Part shown: piece after piece, positions 40,169-48,777 of the stretch
Layout: every line of letters begins with the position of its first letter
How positions within the stretch are numbered: position 1 is the first letter of the stretch
Assembly: GCA_900473745.1 (NCBI GenBank)
Contig: UCMW01000017.1
Coordinates: forward strand, 199,513 to 263,512
Length of the DNA stretch: 64,000 nucleotides
Source of the DNA: Hyphomicrobiales bacterium
GTDB lineage: Bacteria > Pseudomonadota > Alphaproteobacteria > Rhizobiales > Rhizobiaceae
Direction of reading: 5' to 3'
Position numbers and translations under genes: made by a program
The notes under the pieces: generated by a model
The model's database searches: none
What the model was told of the DNA's origin: nothing
Seen by the model: only the letters and a program-made list of their open reading frames with translations

Positions 40169-40330
40169 TCAGCGCGACAGGCCGTAGACCTGCGATACCG
40201 GCGATGCCGGAAGAATGGACGCCTGGGCGACCAGGAAGCTCGCAACCATGATCTTCGCGGTGAAGACGAGCACGGCAACAGGACGAAGGCTCGAAGTCTG
40301 GTTTGTAAGGTCGCGGTCCGTCATGGTCAT
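40169..40330 (-). CDS. Small predicted membrane protein, 53 residues
   Basis: A short ORF starting MTMTDRDLTNQTSSLRPVAVLVFTAKIMVASFLVAQASILPASPVSQVYGLSR, with one hydrophobic segment. AAAGAGGA precedes the ATG at 40330; a second ATG at 40324 is possible. I do not recognise it. It is divergent from the MarR gene. Confidence 0.42.
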   Translation of the reverse strand: MTMTDRDLTNQTSSLRPVAVLVFTAKIMVASFLVAQASILPASPVSQVYGLSR

Positions 40331-40635
40331 AGTCCTCTTTCCTTGCGCCAGCCTCGCCGATGTGGCTTGTCCCGGGCTTGGCGCTTGATCACTGCCGGTG
40401 TAACGAGGCTGACGGCCATAGGTTTCGCAGCCTCGCCCGTATGCTGTGCGATCTGCGTAAATTTGTTGGAAATTTGCTACACTTGCGCATAGTTTTGCCT
40501 GCAATCCCCGCCAGTGAGACGGGGATGAACGGTCGGCCGCGCAAAGACGGTGCGGCCACGGGGGAAGCATCGGCCCTGAGCGATGATTGGATGAACCGGC
40601 GGTCGCGAGCGATTTGCGCGCGCCGGAGGAAAGGA

Positions 40636-41160
40636 ATGACGAGCGTGGCCCGACAGTCTGCGACGAAGACTGCCAAGAAGACCCTGCCGGACCTGCCGGT
40701 GGTCGACGACAAGTCGATCGACTTCGAAACCATCGAAAGCCTGTTTTTTGCCTATCGTGATTTCGTGTCCGATCCAGACGCCATCCTGGCCAAGCTCGGC
40801 TATGGCCGCGCCCATCACCGCGTCGTCCACTTCGTCAGCCGCCGTCCGGGCATGACGGTTGCAGACCTCCTGGGTATCCTACAGATCACCAAGCAGAGCC
40901 TCGCCCGGGTGCTGAAGGAACTGATCGACAGCGGCTATATCCGGCAGATGGCTGGTCCCGCCGACCGTCGTCAGCGCCGCCTCTACCCGACGCTTGCCGG
41001 TCGCGAACTCGCCCTCGCCCTGTCCGAGCCCCAGTCCCAACGGATTGCGAATGCCATGGAGGGCATGACATCAGGCGAGCGCGCGACGGTGCGCCGCTTC
41101 CTCGAAGGCATGCAGAAACAGACCGTGACCCAGCCCCTCGAGACGGATGGAGCAGACTGA
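40636..41160 (+). CDS. MarR-family regulator
   Basis: A 174-residue winged-helix regulator (FDRETIE-like opening, then RAHHRVVHFVSRRPGMTVADLLGILQITKQSLARVLKELIDSGYIRQMAGPADRRQRRLYPTLAGREL). It precedes an OmpR-type response regulator with a 14-base overlap, an arrangement resembling PetP-PetR in other alphaproteobacteria; that comparison is tentative. The ATG at 40636 has GGAGGAAAGG just upstream. The ligand is unknown. Confidence 0.87.
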   Translation: MTSVARQSATKTAKKTLPDLPVVDDKSIDFETIESLFFAYRDFVSDPDAILAKLGYGRAHHRVVHFVSRRPGMTVADLLGILQITKQSLARVLKELIDSGYIRQMAGPADRRQRRLYPTLAGRELALALSEPQSQRIANAMEGMTSGERATVRRFLEGMQKQTVTQPLETDGAD

Positions 41161-41863
41161 CGTGTCGAAGAAGATCGAGCTCACCGACGACGCCCCGCAC
41201 CTCCTCGTCGTCGACGACGACACCCGCATCCGCGACCTCCTGCACCGCTTCCTGTCGGAAAAGGGCTTTCGTGTCACGGTCGCAGCTGATGCTGCCGAAG
41301 CGCGGCGCAAGCTGGAAGGACTGAGCTTTGATCTCCTCGTCCTCGACGTGATGATGCCCGGCGAATCCGGCCTCTCGCTCACCCAGAGCCTCTCCGACGA
41401 AAAACGCGTGCCGATCATTCTCCTCACCGCCCGCTCCGAAGCCGACAGCCGCATCGCGGGCCTCGAAGCCGGCGCAGACGACTACCTCGCCAAGCCCTTC
41501 GATCCGCGCGAACTCGTGCTTCGCATCAACAACATCCTGAAGCGCAACATGAACCCGGATGCGCCGAAGATCGAACAGGTCATGTTCGGCCCCTATACTT
41601 TCTCGGTGCTGCGCAAGGAATTGCGCAAGGGCGCGGAAATCATCCGCCTCACCGACCGCGAGCAGGACATCATGTATCTCTTCGCCACCCGGGCCGGTGA
41701 TACGATCCCGCGCCACGAACTGGTCGGCAATGACGCAGAGGTCGGAGAGCGCACCATCGACGTCCAGATCAACAGGCTGCGCCGCAAGATCGAGGACGAC
41801 CCGGCCAACCCGGTCTGGCTGCAGACGGTCCGCGGCATCGGCTACCGACTGAGCATGGATTGA
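41147..41863 (+). CDS. OmpR-family response regulator
   Basis: A 238-residue two-component regulator. The receiver has the acidic pocket (LLVVDDDTRIRD), the phosphorylated Asp in LLVLDVMMPGESG, the Thr of ILLTARSE and Lys of AKPFDP. The C-terminal winged helix follows (LTDREQDIMYLFATRAGDTIPRHELVG... GERTIDVQINRLRRKIEDDP). Starts are ATG 41147, overlapping the MarR gene, or GTG 41162. The cognate histidine kinase gene follows within 45 bases. Confidence 0.93.
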   Translation: MEQTDVSKKIELTDDAPHLLVVDDDTRIRDLLHRFLSEKGFRVTVAADAAEARRKLEGLSFDLLVLDVMMPGESGLSLTQSLSDEKRVPIILLTARSEADSRIAGLEAGADDYLAKPFDPRELVLRINNILKRNMNPDAPKIEQVMFGPYTFSVLRKELRKGAEIIRLTDREQDIMYLFATRAGDTIPRHELVGNDAEVGERTIDVQINRLRRKIEDDPANPVWLQTVRGIGYRLSMD

Positions 41864-41907
41864 AGCCTTCGACGACGGCGCGATCTGCGCCGGGGAAGTA
41901 GTGAAAC

Positions 41908-43290
41908 ATGACGCTGTTCGATCAGATCCGTCGCGATCAGGACCGCAGCCCGGCGACCGGCCTGTCCGGCATGCTGCGCTGGCTGCGGCACCGGCTGCCG
42001 ACAGGTCTCTATGCCCGCTCGCTGCTCATCATCATCCTGCCGATGCTGATCCTTCAGACGGTCGTCGCTTTCGTCTTCATGGAGCGCCACTGGCAGCTGG
42101 TGACCGAACGGCTTTCCGAAGCCGTCACCCGGGACATTTCGGCGGTGATCGACCTGATCGAGCTCTATCCGGACCAGCAAGATTTCGAAAAAGTCGTGAC
42201 TGTCGCCGCCAACCGCCTGAATCTGATCGTTTCCCTGGAGCCCGGCACGGAGCTCCCCTCGCCCCGCCCGAGGCCCTTCTTCTCCATCCTCGACCAGATC
42301 CTCTCCGACGAGATCGCCGAGCAGATCCGCCGCCCCTTCTGGATCGACACGGTCGGCACCTCGCGTCTGGTCGAGATCCGCATCGCGCTCGAAGACCAGA
42401 CCCTGCGCATCTTTGCCTCGCGCAATTCGGCCTATGCCTCCAACACCCATATCTTCCTCGTCTGGATGGTCTCGACCGCGCTCGTGCTGATCGTCATCTC
42501 CATTCTCTTCCTGCGCGGCCAGATCCGGCCGATCCTGTCGCTCGCCAACGCGGCCGAGAGCTTCGGCAAGGGCCAGCGCCCGCCGGAAGGCTTCTCGCCG
42601 CGCGGCGCCGACGAGGTGCGTCGCGCCGGCCTCGCCTTCATCCTCATGCGCGAGCGCATCGAGCGCCAGATGGAGCAGCGCACGGCCATGCTGGCCGGCG
42701 TCAGCCACGACCTGCGCACCATCCTCACGCGCTTCCGCCTGCAACTGGCGCTCGCTGGCGACGGGCCGGAGATCGACAGCCTCAATCAGGACATCGACGA
42801 CATGCAGAGCATGCTCGAAGGCTACCTGGATTTTGCCAAGGGGGAGGTCGAAGAAGATGTCGGCAAACTCGATCTGGGCGAACTCTTCGAGCGCGTCGAG
42901 GCCGACTTCGCGCTGCATGACCGAACGCTCACCTTCAAGCTCGAAGGCGATCCTCTGGTCTTCGTCCGTCCCAACGCTTTCACGCGCTTGGTCACCAACC
43001 TCGCCTCCAATGCGCGCCGCTACGCGCACCGCCTCGACATCGACGCGCGCCATACTGCGAAATGGCTGGTGATCATTTTCGACGACGACGGCCCAGGCAT
43101 TCCCAACGAAGCCCGCGACGACGTGTTCAAGCCCTTCTACCGCCTAGACGAAGCACGCAACCTCGACGCATCGGGCACGGGCCTTGGCCTTGCCATCGCC
43201 CGCGACATCGCGCGCAGCCATGGCGGCAATGTCACGCTGGAAGATAGTCCGCTCGGCGGCCTGCGCGCCATCATCCGCGTTCCGGTCTGA
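41908..43290 (+). CDS. EnvZ-like sensor histidine kinase
   Basis: A 460-residue sensor kinase: membrane helix at about 39-59, a periplasmic domain to about 185, membrane helix near 187-206, a HAMP-type linker, the HisKA helix with the phosphorylated His in GVSHDLRTILTRFRLQLAL, and the HATPase with N, G1 and G2 boxes (NLASNARRYA, DDDGPGIP, GTGLGLAIARDIARSHGG). The usual Pro after HDLRT is replaced by Ile. It pairs with the OmpR gene immediately upstream. The signal is unknown. Confidence 0.93.
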   Translation: MTLFDQIRRDQDRSPATGLSGMLRWLRHRLPTGLYARSLLIIILPMLILQTVVAFVFMERHWQLVTERLSEAVTRDISAVIDLIELYPDQQDFEKVVTVAANRLNLIVSLEPGTELPSPRPRPFFSILDQILSDEIAEQIRRPFWIDTVGTSRLVEIRIALEDQTLRIFASRNSAYASNTHIFLVWMVSTALVLIVISILFLRGQIRPILSLANAAESFGKGQRPPEGFSPRGADEVRRAGLAFILMRERIERQMEQRTAMLAGVSHDLRTILTRFRLQLALAGDGPEIDSLNQDIDDMQSMLEGYLDFAKGEVEEDVGKLDLGELFERVEADFALHDRTLTFKLEGDPLVFVRPNAFTRLVTNLASNARRYAHRLDIDARHTAKWLVIIFDDDGPGIPNEARDDVFKPFYRLDEARNLDASGTGLGLAIARDIARSHGGNVTLEDSPLGGLRAIIRVPV

Positions 43291-43307
43291 CATCAGATTC
43301 GGCAATG

Positions 43308-43328
43308 AAAAAGGGGCCCGAAGGCCCC
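43308..43328 (-). terminator. Terminator of the csaA operon
   Basis: On the minus strand GGGGCC/GGCCCC arms with a CGAA-type loop, then TTTTT, close after the csaA stop. Confidence 0.7.
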
Positions 43329-43332
43329 GCAA

Positions 43333-43677
43333 TCACATCAGCTTCTGGCCGTTGGGCACCGACTGCTCGACTGCTGCCAGCACGATTGCCCCATTGGCGT
43401 CTTCGAAGCCGAGAGTCAGCACCTCGGAGCGAAACGGCCCGATCTGGCGCGGCGGAAAATTGACGACACCCAGCACCTGCCGCCCGACCAAAGTCTCCGG
43501 CGTATAATGCACGGTGATCTGCGCGGACGACTTCTTGACGCCGATGTCACCGCCAAAGTCGATCTTCAGCTTGAAAGCCGGCTTGCGTGCCTCCGGGAAC
43601 GCTTCGGCCTCGACGATCGTGCCGACCCGAATATCGACCTTCTCGAAATCGGCAAAGGTGATCTCGGAACTGCTCAC
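43333..43677 (-). CDS. csaA: CsaA-type tRNA-binding domain protein
   Basis: A 114-residue OB-fold protein of the CsaA/tRNA-binding type (FEKVDIRVGTIVEAEAFPEARKPAFKLKIDFG... SAQITVHYTPETLVGRQVLGVVNFPPRQIGPFRSEVLTLGF). CsaA-like proteins bind tRNA and have reported chaperone-like activity. The start is GTG and overlaps the proC stop by four bases, so it is the last gene of the YbjN-proC-csaA unit. Confidence 0.9.
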   Translation of the reverse strand: MSSSEITFADFEKVDIRVGTIVEAEAFPEARKPAFKLKIDFGGDIGVKKSSAQITVHYTPETLVGRQVLGVVNFPPRQIGPFRSEVLTLGFEDANGAIVLAAVEQSVPNGQKLM

Positions 43678-44492
43678 TGGGCGAGTTCCTCGGCCCGCTT
43701 GCGCGCCGCCTCGATCGCCTGATCGAACAGCGGCTGCATGCCGTCCTCGGCCATCAGCACGGAGAGCGCTGCCGCCGTCGTGCCGCCGGGCGACGTGACA
43801 TTCTTGCGCAGCTGGGCAGCCGGGTCGGGGGACTGGTGCATAAGTTCACCAGCCCCCGCGACCGTTTCTCGTGCGAGGCGCATGGCGAGGTCCGCCGGCA
43901 GGCCCGCTTTCCGGCCTGCCTCTGCCATGCATTCGACGAGATAGAATACATAGGCCGGACCGCTCCCGGAGAGCGCAGTCACGGCATTGATGTCTGCTTC
44001 GCTTGCCACCCATTCGACAGGACCGGAAACCTGGAGCAGGCGATGAACGATGTCACGCTGATTGTCGGAGACGGTGGCATTGGCAAAAGCACCGGTCACG
44101 CCGCGTCCGACCATGGCCGGTGTATTCGGCATGGCGCGTACCATGGCAGCCTTGCCGAGATGGCTTTCCATTGAGGCAATTGTCTTGCCGGCCGCGACGG
44201 ACACGACCGTCGTCTGCGGGCCGACGAGAGATTTGAGGCCGGGCAGGACCGCATCCATGACCTGCGGCTTCAGAGCAAGGAACAGAATATCGGCAACAAG
44301 CCCATCCAGAGGCGTGACCGAATGGCGCGCACCCGCCTCGTTGATCGCCGCCATCATCTTCTCGGAAGGACCGGGGTCAAGCACTGTGACCGACGAGCCC
44401 GGCACACCGCTTTTAAGCCAGCCGGCTAGCATCGCGCCGCCCATATTGCCGGCCCCGACGAGGACGATCTGTCCGAATGCGGCACCCGTCAT
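43674..44492 (-). CDS. proC: Pyrroline-5-carboxylate reductase
   Basis: A 272-residue enzyme making proline from pyrroline-5-carboxylate with NADPH. It shows the Rossmann motif VLVGAGNMGGAMLAGWL and the C-terminal signature block SALSGSGPAYVFYLVECMAEAGRKAGL plus NVTSPGGTTAAAL. The start at 44492 is chosen from the family N-terminus; the longer ORF is unsupported. It lies between YbjN (two bases gap) and csaA (four-base overlap), so all three are cotranscribed. Confidence 0.95.
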   Translation of the reverse strand: MTGAAFGQIVLVGAGNMGGAMLAGWLKSGVPGSSVTVLDPGPSEKMMAAINEAGARHSVTPLDGLVADILFLALKPQVMDAVLPGLKSLVGPQTTVVSVAAGKTIASMESHLGKAAMVRAMPNTPAMVGRGVTGAFANATVSDNQRDIVHRLLQVSGPVEWVASEADINAVTALSGSGPAYVFYLVECMAEAGRKAGLPADLAMRLARETVAGAGELMHQSPDPAAQLRKNVTSPGGTTAAALSVLMAEDGMQPLFDQAIEAARKRAEELAQ

Positions 44493-44494
44493 GC

Positions 44495-44995
44495 TCAGGC
44501 TTCTCCGACCGTCTCGAAGAGAACGGCGTCCATGGCGCTCTTGGCGTCGACGCCGGACCAGACGACGAACTGGAAGGCCTGATAATAGGCTTCGCAGGCA
44601 TCGACGGCAGACGAGAGCAGTACCTCGACCTGGCGGTTGGTCGGCTCGGCGCCTCCTGCGAGCAGCAGCGACTGGCGGAAGATCACCACATCCTCGTTCC
44701 GCCACAGGTCGAAATGTCCCATCAGGACCTGACCATTGATGTAGGAGAGCAGCTTGATGACTTCGTTGAGCCGGTTCTCGGGGATTTTCAGGTCGAAGGC
44801 GGAAGCCAAATGCAGCGCCTCGAACTCCTCCATCCAGGAGAAGGAGACGTGGTAGTCGGCCCAGCGCCCTTCGACGGTCATTGCGATTTCGTCTTCGCCC
44901 GAACGTTCGAACGACCAATCATTGGTCGCCGCGACAAACTCGATCATGTCGACCGGGTTTGACTGGCGTTCGACTTCGATTTCCATGAGGCTCAT
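44495..44995 (-). CDS. YbjN domain protein
   Basis: A 166-residue acidic YbjN-type protein with the chaperone-like fold (HVSFSWMEEFEALHLASAFDLKIPENRLNEVIKLLSYINGQVLMGHFDLWRNEDVVIFRQSLLL). YbjN relatives are type III secretion chaperone-like proteins linked to stress in enterobacteria. It heads the operon with proC and csaA. Confidence 0.85.
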   Translation of the reverse strand: MSLMEIEVERQSNPVDMIEFVAATNDWSFERSGEDEIAMTVEGRWADYHVSFSWMEEFEALHLASAFDLKIPENRLNEVIKLLSYINGQVLMGHFDLWRNEDVVIFRQSLLLAGGAEPTNRQVEVLLSSAVDACEAYYQAFQFVVWSGVDAKSAMDAVLFETVGEA

Positions 44996-45439
44996 GCATC
45001 ACCTTCTTGACCGGAATGAATACGGGCACCCGACGAACCGCCGGGTCACTCGGACACCTGAACCGGAAACTACTGAAAACGATTCCGAAGGACCTCAGGG
45101 TAGAACACACACCCTGTCCGAAACTTACGCGGCCCCGACACAGAATCATCGTTGAAAATCAGTGTATAATCGTGAGAGGCCAGCACCAGCCCCCTTCGCC
45201 ACATTTGGGTCAGACGCCTGTGGATGGCGCTTTCAGAATCGCCTTTGCATCACCCCATAAGCGACTCTGGCGATTGGCTTTTTGGCACATGTCCACAAGC
45301 TGCATTTTTTTCGTCTCAAGCGGCCTGGCAGGGACCGGTCAAGGTGCTGAAAAAGCAAAAAGACCCAAAGCCACAGGCAATGGGTCTTCGCCGAATCCGA
45401 AAAACGCAAATCAATCCACCCCGACGAGGGGTAGCCGCC
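44996..45439. other. 444-base gene-free stretch
   Basis: No gene is supported. It contains the ubiK terminator at its right end and, at 45237-45284, a plus-strand hairpin (AATCGCC/GGCGATT) followed by GGCTTTTTT. A TATAAT sequence at 45165-45170 has no good -35 partner. A small RNA is possible but not shown. Confidence 0.5.
45353..45388 (-). terminator. ubiK terminator
   Basis: On the minus strand AAGACCCA/TGGGTCTT with an inner GCC/GGC stem, then TTTT. It lies 52 bases after the ubiK stop. Confidence 0.8.
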
Positions 45440-45700
45440 TTACTTGGTCTGGGCCGAAAGCTGCGCTTCCAGAACCTCGAGGCGTTTCTGCAGCGCCTCG
45501 TTCTCTTCACGTGCCTTGACCGCCATCTCGCGAACCACATCGAACTCCTCGCGCTTGACGAGGTCCATGCTGTTCAGCCAGCGTTCGGCCTGAGCATGGA
45601 AGGCGGTCTCCACCTCCTTGCGCACGCCTTGTGCGGCACCGGCGGCATCGGTCATCAACTTGGCGAAATCATCGAGAATACGGTTGGGGCCGGTCGACAT
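45440..45700 (-). CDS. ubiK: Ubiquinone biosynthesis accessory factor UbiK
   Basis: An 86-residue protein matching the BMFP/YqiC family (RILDDFAKLMTDAAGAAQGVRKEVETAFHAQAERWLNSMDLVKREEFDVVREMAVKAREENEALQKRLEVLEAQL). The long helical N-terminus and the C-terminal coiled coil are typical. UbiK assists the ubiquinone-making complex in enterobacteria. It is divergent from lgt. Confidence 0.85.
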   Translation of the reverse strand: MSTGPNRILDDFAKLMTDAAGAAQGVRKEVETAFHAQAERWLNSMDLVKREEFDVVREMAVKAREENEALQKRLEVLEAQLSAQTK

Positions 45701-45890
45701 GGAAAACTCCTCTCAAGCAGACAGCGGACTGGGATTGAACCCTTGTTAAAGGAGGTAGGACCAGATCCGCCGGCATGCAAGACGGGAACGGCATATAAAG
45801 GTGGTTGACGGTGTCGCAGACGGCCCGATTCCATCTTGACCGTGCCAATGCGCAACGCCATTTTCCAGCAGCATTAACGAAAGTACTCCA

Positions 45891-46739
45891 TTGTTGTCAG
45901 TTCTGGACCTTTTCGCCGCCGTATCCTTTCCCGCGATCGACCCGGTCGCCTTCTCGATCGGCCCGCTGGCGGTCCATTGGTATGGACTGGCCTATGTCGC
46001 CGGTATTCTGATCGGTTGGCTGCTGGCCCGCGACCTACTGAAGCGCCCGCATCTCTGGCCAAATGGCCAGGCCCCGGCCACCCTTCAGCAGGTCGATGAT
46101 TTCATCCTGTGGGTGGCGATCGGCGTCGTCGCCGGCGGCCGCATCGGCTACATCTTCTTCTACGACTTCGCCTCGGTGGCAGCCAATCCGATGCGGGCAA
46201 TCGAAGTCTGGAACGGCGGCATGTCCTTTCATGGCGGCTTCATCGGCGCGACGCTCGCCATGGTTTTCTTCGCCCGCAAGCATCAGATCGGCCTCTGGTG
46301 CCTCTTCGACCTGGTGGCCAGCGTCGTGCCGCTCGGCCTGCTTTTCGGCCGCATCGCAAACTTCATCAACGGCGAGCTCTGGGGACGCCCGGCCGATGTG
46401 CCATGGGCCATGGCCTTCCCGACCGGCGGCCCCTTCCCCCGCCATCCGAGCCAGCTCTACGAGGCAGCCCTGGAAGGCCTCGTGCTCCTGATCGTGCTGC
46501 AGATCCTCGCGCGCTTCTTCGGCGCACTGCGCGCGCCCGGCCGGATAACGGGCATCTTCGTCGCCGGATACGCGGCTGCCCGCATCTTCGTCGAGTTCTT
46601 CCGCGAACCCGACGTCCAGATCGGCTATCTCTTCGGTGGTTGGCTGACCATGGGCATGGTCCTGTCGCTGCCCATGCTGCTGATCGGTGTCGTCATCTTC
46701 ATGCGGGCTGGCCGCGCCACCCCTGTGACGCAAGGCTGA
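45891..46739 (+). CDS. lgt: Prolipoprotein diacylglyceryl transferase
   Basis: A 282-residue, seven-helix enzyme that attaches diacylglycerol to the lipobox cysteine of prolipoproteins. The Lgt signature GRIANFINGELWGRPADVPWAM is intact, with PLAVHWYGLAYVAGI, WNGGMSFHGGFIGA and HPSQLYEAALEG. The start is TTG (TTGTTGTCAGTT); the next TTG is one codon later. No ATG precedes it in frame. The downstream SAM-methyltransferase gene starts within 10 bases of the stop. Confidence 0.95.
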   Translation: MLSVLDLFAAVSFPAIDPVAFSIGPLAVHWYGLAYVAGILIGWLLARDLLKRPHLWPNGQAPATLQQVDDFILWVAIGVVAGGRIGYIFFYDFASVAANPMRAIEVWNGGMSFHGGFIGATLAMVFFARKHQIGLWCLFDLVASVVPLGLLFGRIANFINGELWGRPADVPWAMAFPTGGPFPRHPSQLYEAALEGLVLLIVLQILARFFGALRAPGRITGIFVAGYAAARIFVEFFREPDVQIGYLFGGWLTMGMVLSLPMLLIGVVIFMRAGRATPVTQG

Positions 46740-46748
46740 GGAGCGCCG

Positions 46749-47849
46749 ATGGCCACACCACTCGCCGAGAAGATCAAGTCGCTGATAGCGGCCAATGGGC
46801 CGATCAGCGTCACCGACTATTTCGCCCTTTGCCTCGCCGATCCCGAACACGGCTATTACCGCACCCGAAATCCTTTCGGCCGGGACGGCGATTTCGTCAC
46901 CGCTCCGGAGGTCAGCCAGCTTTTCGGGGAGATGCTCGGCGTCTTCATGATCAATACCTGGCAGCGCCACGGTGAACCCCGCGACGTCCGCCTCGTCGAG
47001 ATCGGCCCTGGCCGCGGCACGATGATGGCCGACATGCTGCGCGTCATCGCCCGCGCGGCTCCCAATCTCTACGAGACCGCCACCGTGCATCTCGTCGAGA
47101 CCAGTGCTCTCCTCAAGCTCACCCAGATGGAAACCCTGTCGTCCCACGGCGACAAGGTCTCCTGGCACGAAAGCTTCGACGGCGTGCCCGAAGGCTTCAC
47201 CCTGCTCGCCGCCAACGAACTGTTCGACGCGATTCCCATCCGGCAATTCGTCAAGACGCCGAATGGCTTTCACGAGCGCATGGTCGGCCTCGACGAAAAT
47301 GACGAGCTCTGCTTCACGCTGGGCGTCGCCACCCTCGATCCCGCCATGCTGCCGCAGGGCATCAGCCCGCCCGCCGACGGCGAAATCTTCGAGGTGGCGC
47401 CGGCCCGCCAGTCGGTCATGTTGACGATCTGCGAGCGCCTGATCGCCCACCACGGCACCGCACTTATCATCGACTACGGCCACATGGTCACCAATTTCGG
47501 CGACACGCTACAGGCCGTGCGGGCGCATGAATATGACCCGCCACTCGCCCATCCAGGCCATGCCGACCTGACGAGCCATGTGGACTTCGAAAACCTGGCG
47601 CGCACATCCCTTGCGGCCGGCGTCCATCTCAATGGCTGCATGCATCAGGGCGACTTCCTGGTCGGGCTCGGTATCGAGCAGCGGGCCGCCTCTCTGGGCC
47701 GCGACAAGGACGAGAAAACACAGGCCGAAATCGTCGAGGCCGTGCATCGTCTGGCTGGTGCCGGCAATGGCTATATGGGCGAACTCTTCAAGGTCATGGC
47801 GGTTTCCATGCCCGCGATCCAATTGCAGCCATTCAAGCCAAAGCATTGA
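46749..47849 (+). CDS. NDUFAF7/MidA-type SAM-dependent methyltransferase
   Basis: A 366-residue methyltransferase of the NDUFAF7 (MidA) type. It shows GRDGDFVTAPEVSQLFGEMLG, the SAM motif VEIGPGRGTMMADMLRV, and the substrate-side segment ANELFDAIPIRQFV. In mitochondria the homolog methylates an arginine of complex I subunit NDUFS2. The bacterial target is not known to me, but a complex I subunit is a reasonable guess. It follows lgt within 10 bases. Confidence 0.88.
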   Translation: MATPLAEKIKSLIAANGPISVTDYFALCLADPEHGYYRTRNPFGRDGDFVTAPEVSQLFGEMLGVFMINTWQRHGEPRDVRLVEIGPGRGTMMADMLRVIARAAPNLYETATVHLVETSALLKLTQMETLSSHGDKVSWHESFDGVPEGFTLLAANELFDAIPIRQFVKTPNGFHERMVGLDENDELCFTLGVATLDPAMLPQGISPPADGEIFEVAPARQSVMLTICERLIAHHGTALIIDYGHMVTNFGDTLQAVRAHEYDPPLAHPGHADLTSHVDFENLARTSLAAGVHLNGCMHQGDFLVGLGIEQRAASLGRDKDEKTQAEIVEAVHRLAGAGNGYMGELFKVMAVSMPAIQLQPFKPKH

Positions 47850-47981
47850 CAGAGGCGGTCGTGATCTGCACGATCGCGCCCGTCCAGACCGGCTCGAATT
47901 CGAAGAAAGCCGATTGAATTCAATTGTTTCGCATCATCCGCATCGCATCAGCGTGATTTGCCAAGGCTCAGGAGACAGATC

Positions 47982-48776
47982 ATGAGCACAGCCGACCAGC
48001 CACGCCCCATCACCGCCGAGAACCTCGACAGCACAGCTGCAGCCGGCATTCGCCACGGCTTTTTCACCCGTGACGGTGGCGTCTCCGAAGGCATTTATCG
48101 CGGCCTGAATGTCGGCCTCGGTTCCAATGACGATCCCGAAAAGGTGCGCGAAAACCGCCGCCGCGTCGGCGCCTGGTTCGGCCTGCCGCTCGAACGGCTC
48201 GCCACGGCCCACCAGGTGCACTCGCCCGACGTCGTGGTGGTCAAATCCGATTATGACGGCAGCCGGCCGCAGGCCGACGCTCAGGTCACGGCAAGTCCCG
48301 GCATCGTGCTCGGCGTTCTGACGGCCGACTGCGGCCCAATCCTTTTCGCTGATCCGGAAAACCACGTGATCGGTGCGGCCCACGCCGGCTGGAAGGGCGC
48401 GCTTGGCGGCGTGCTGGAAAACACGGTTGACGCCATGATCGCGCTCGGCGCGAAGCGCGACAAGATCCGCGCCGCGTTGGGGCCGTCGATCTCCCAAGCC
48501 AGTTACGAGGTCGGCCCCGAATTTGTCGATCGTTTCCTCGCGGCCAACCGCGATTTCGAAGCCTTCTTCACCCCGTCAAAAAAGCCCGGTCACGCCATGT
48601 TCGATCTGCCTGGCCTGACCGTCAGGCGCCTGACCGAAGCGGGTGTGACGGCCGACAGCATCGGCCTGTGCACCTATGCGGCTCCTGAAACGTTCTTTTC
48701 CTATCGCCGGACCACCCATGCGGGAGAACCCGACTATGGGCGGCAGATTTCGGCGATCGCGATCATGGAGGACTGA
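47982..48776 (+). CDS. pgeF: Peptidoglycan editing factor PgeF (YfiH family)
   Basis: A 264-residue YfiH/PgeF-type protein. The metal-binding and active-site blocks are visible: RHGFFTRDGGVSEG, HQVHSPDVV, LTADCGPILFAD and AAHAGWKGALGGVLENTVD. In E. coli the homolog keeps L-Ala out of place in the cell wall (a proofreading role) and relatives oxidise polyphenols. The ATG at 47982 has AGGAGA upstream. The M24 gene follows by one base. Confidence 0.92.
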   Translation: MSTADQPRPITAENLDSTAAAGIRHGFFTRDGGVSEGIYRGLNVGLGSNDDPEKVRENRRRVGAWFGLPLERLATAHQVHSPDVVVVKSDYDGSRPQADAQVTASPGIVLGVLTADCGPILFADPENHVIGAAHAGWKGALGGVLENTVDAMIALGAKRDKIRAALGPSISQASYEVGPEFVDRFLAANRDFEAFFTPSKKPGHAMFDLPGLTVRRLTEAGVTADSIGLCTYAAPETFFSYRRTTHAGEPDYGRQISAIAIMED

Positions 48777-48777
48777 G

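Noticed and set aside
45224..45808. Plus-strand ORF across the ubiK gene
   Set aside because: It covers the complement of ubiK and the non-coding stretch beside it, with no coding signs.
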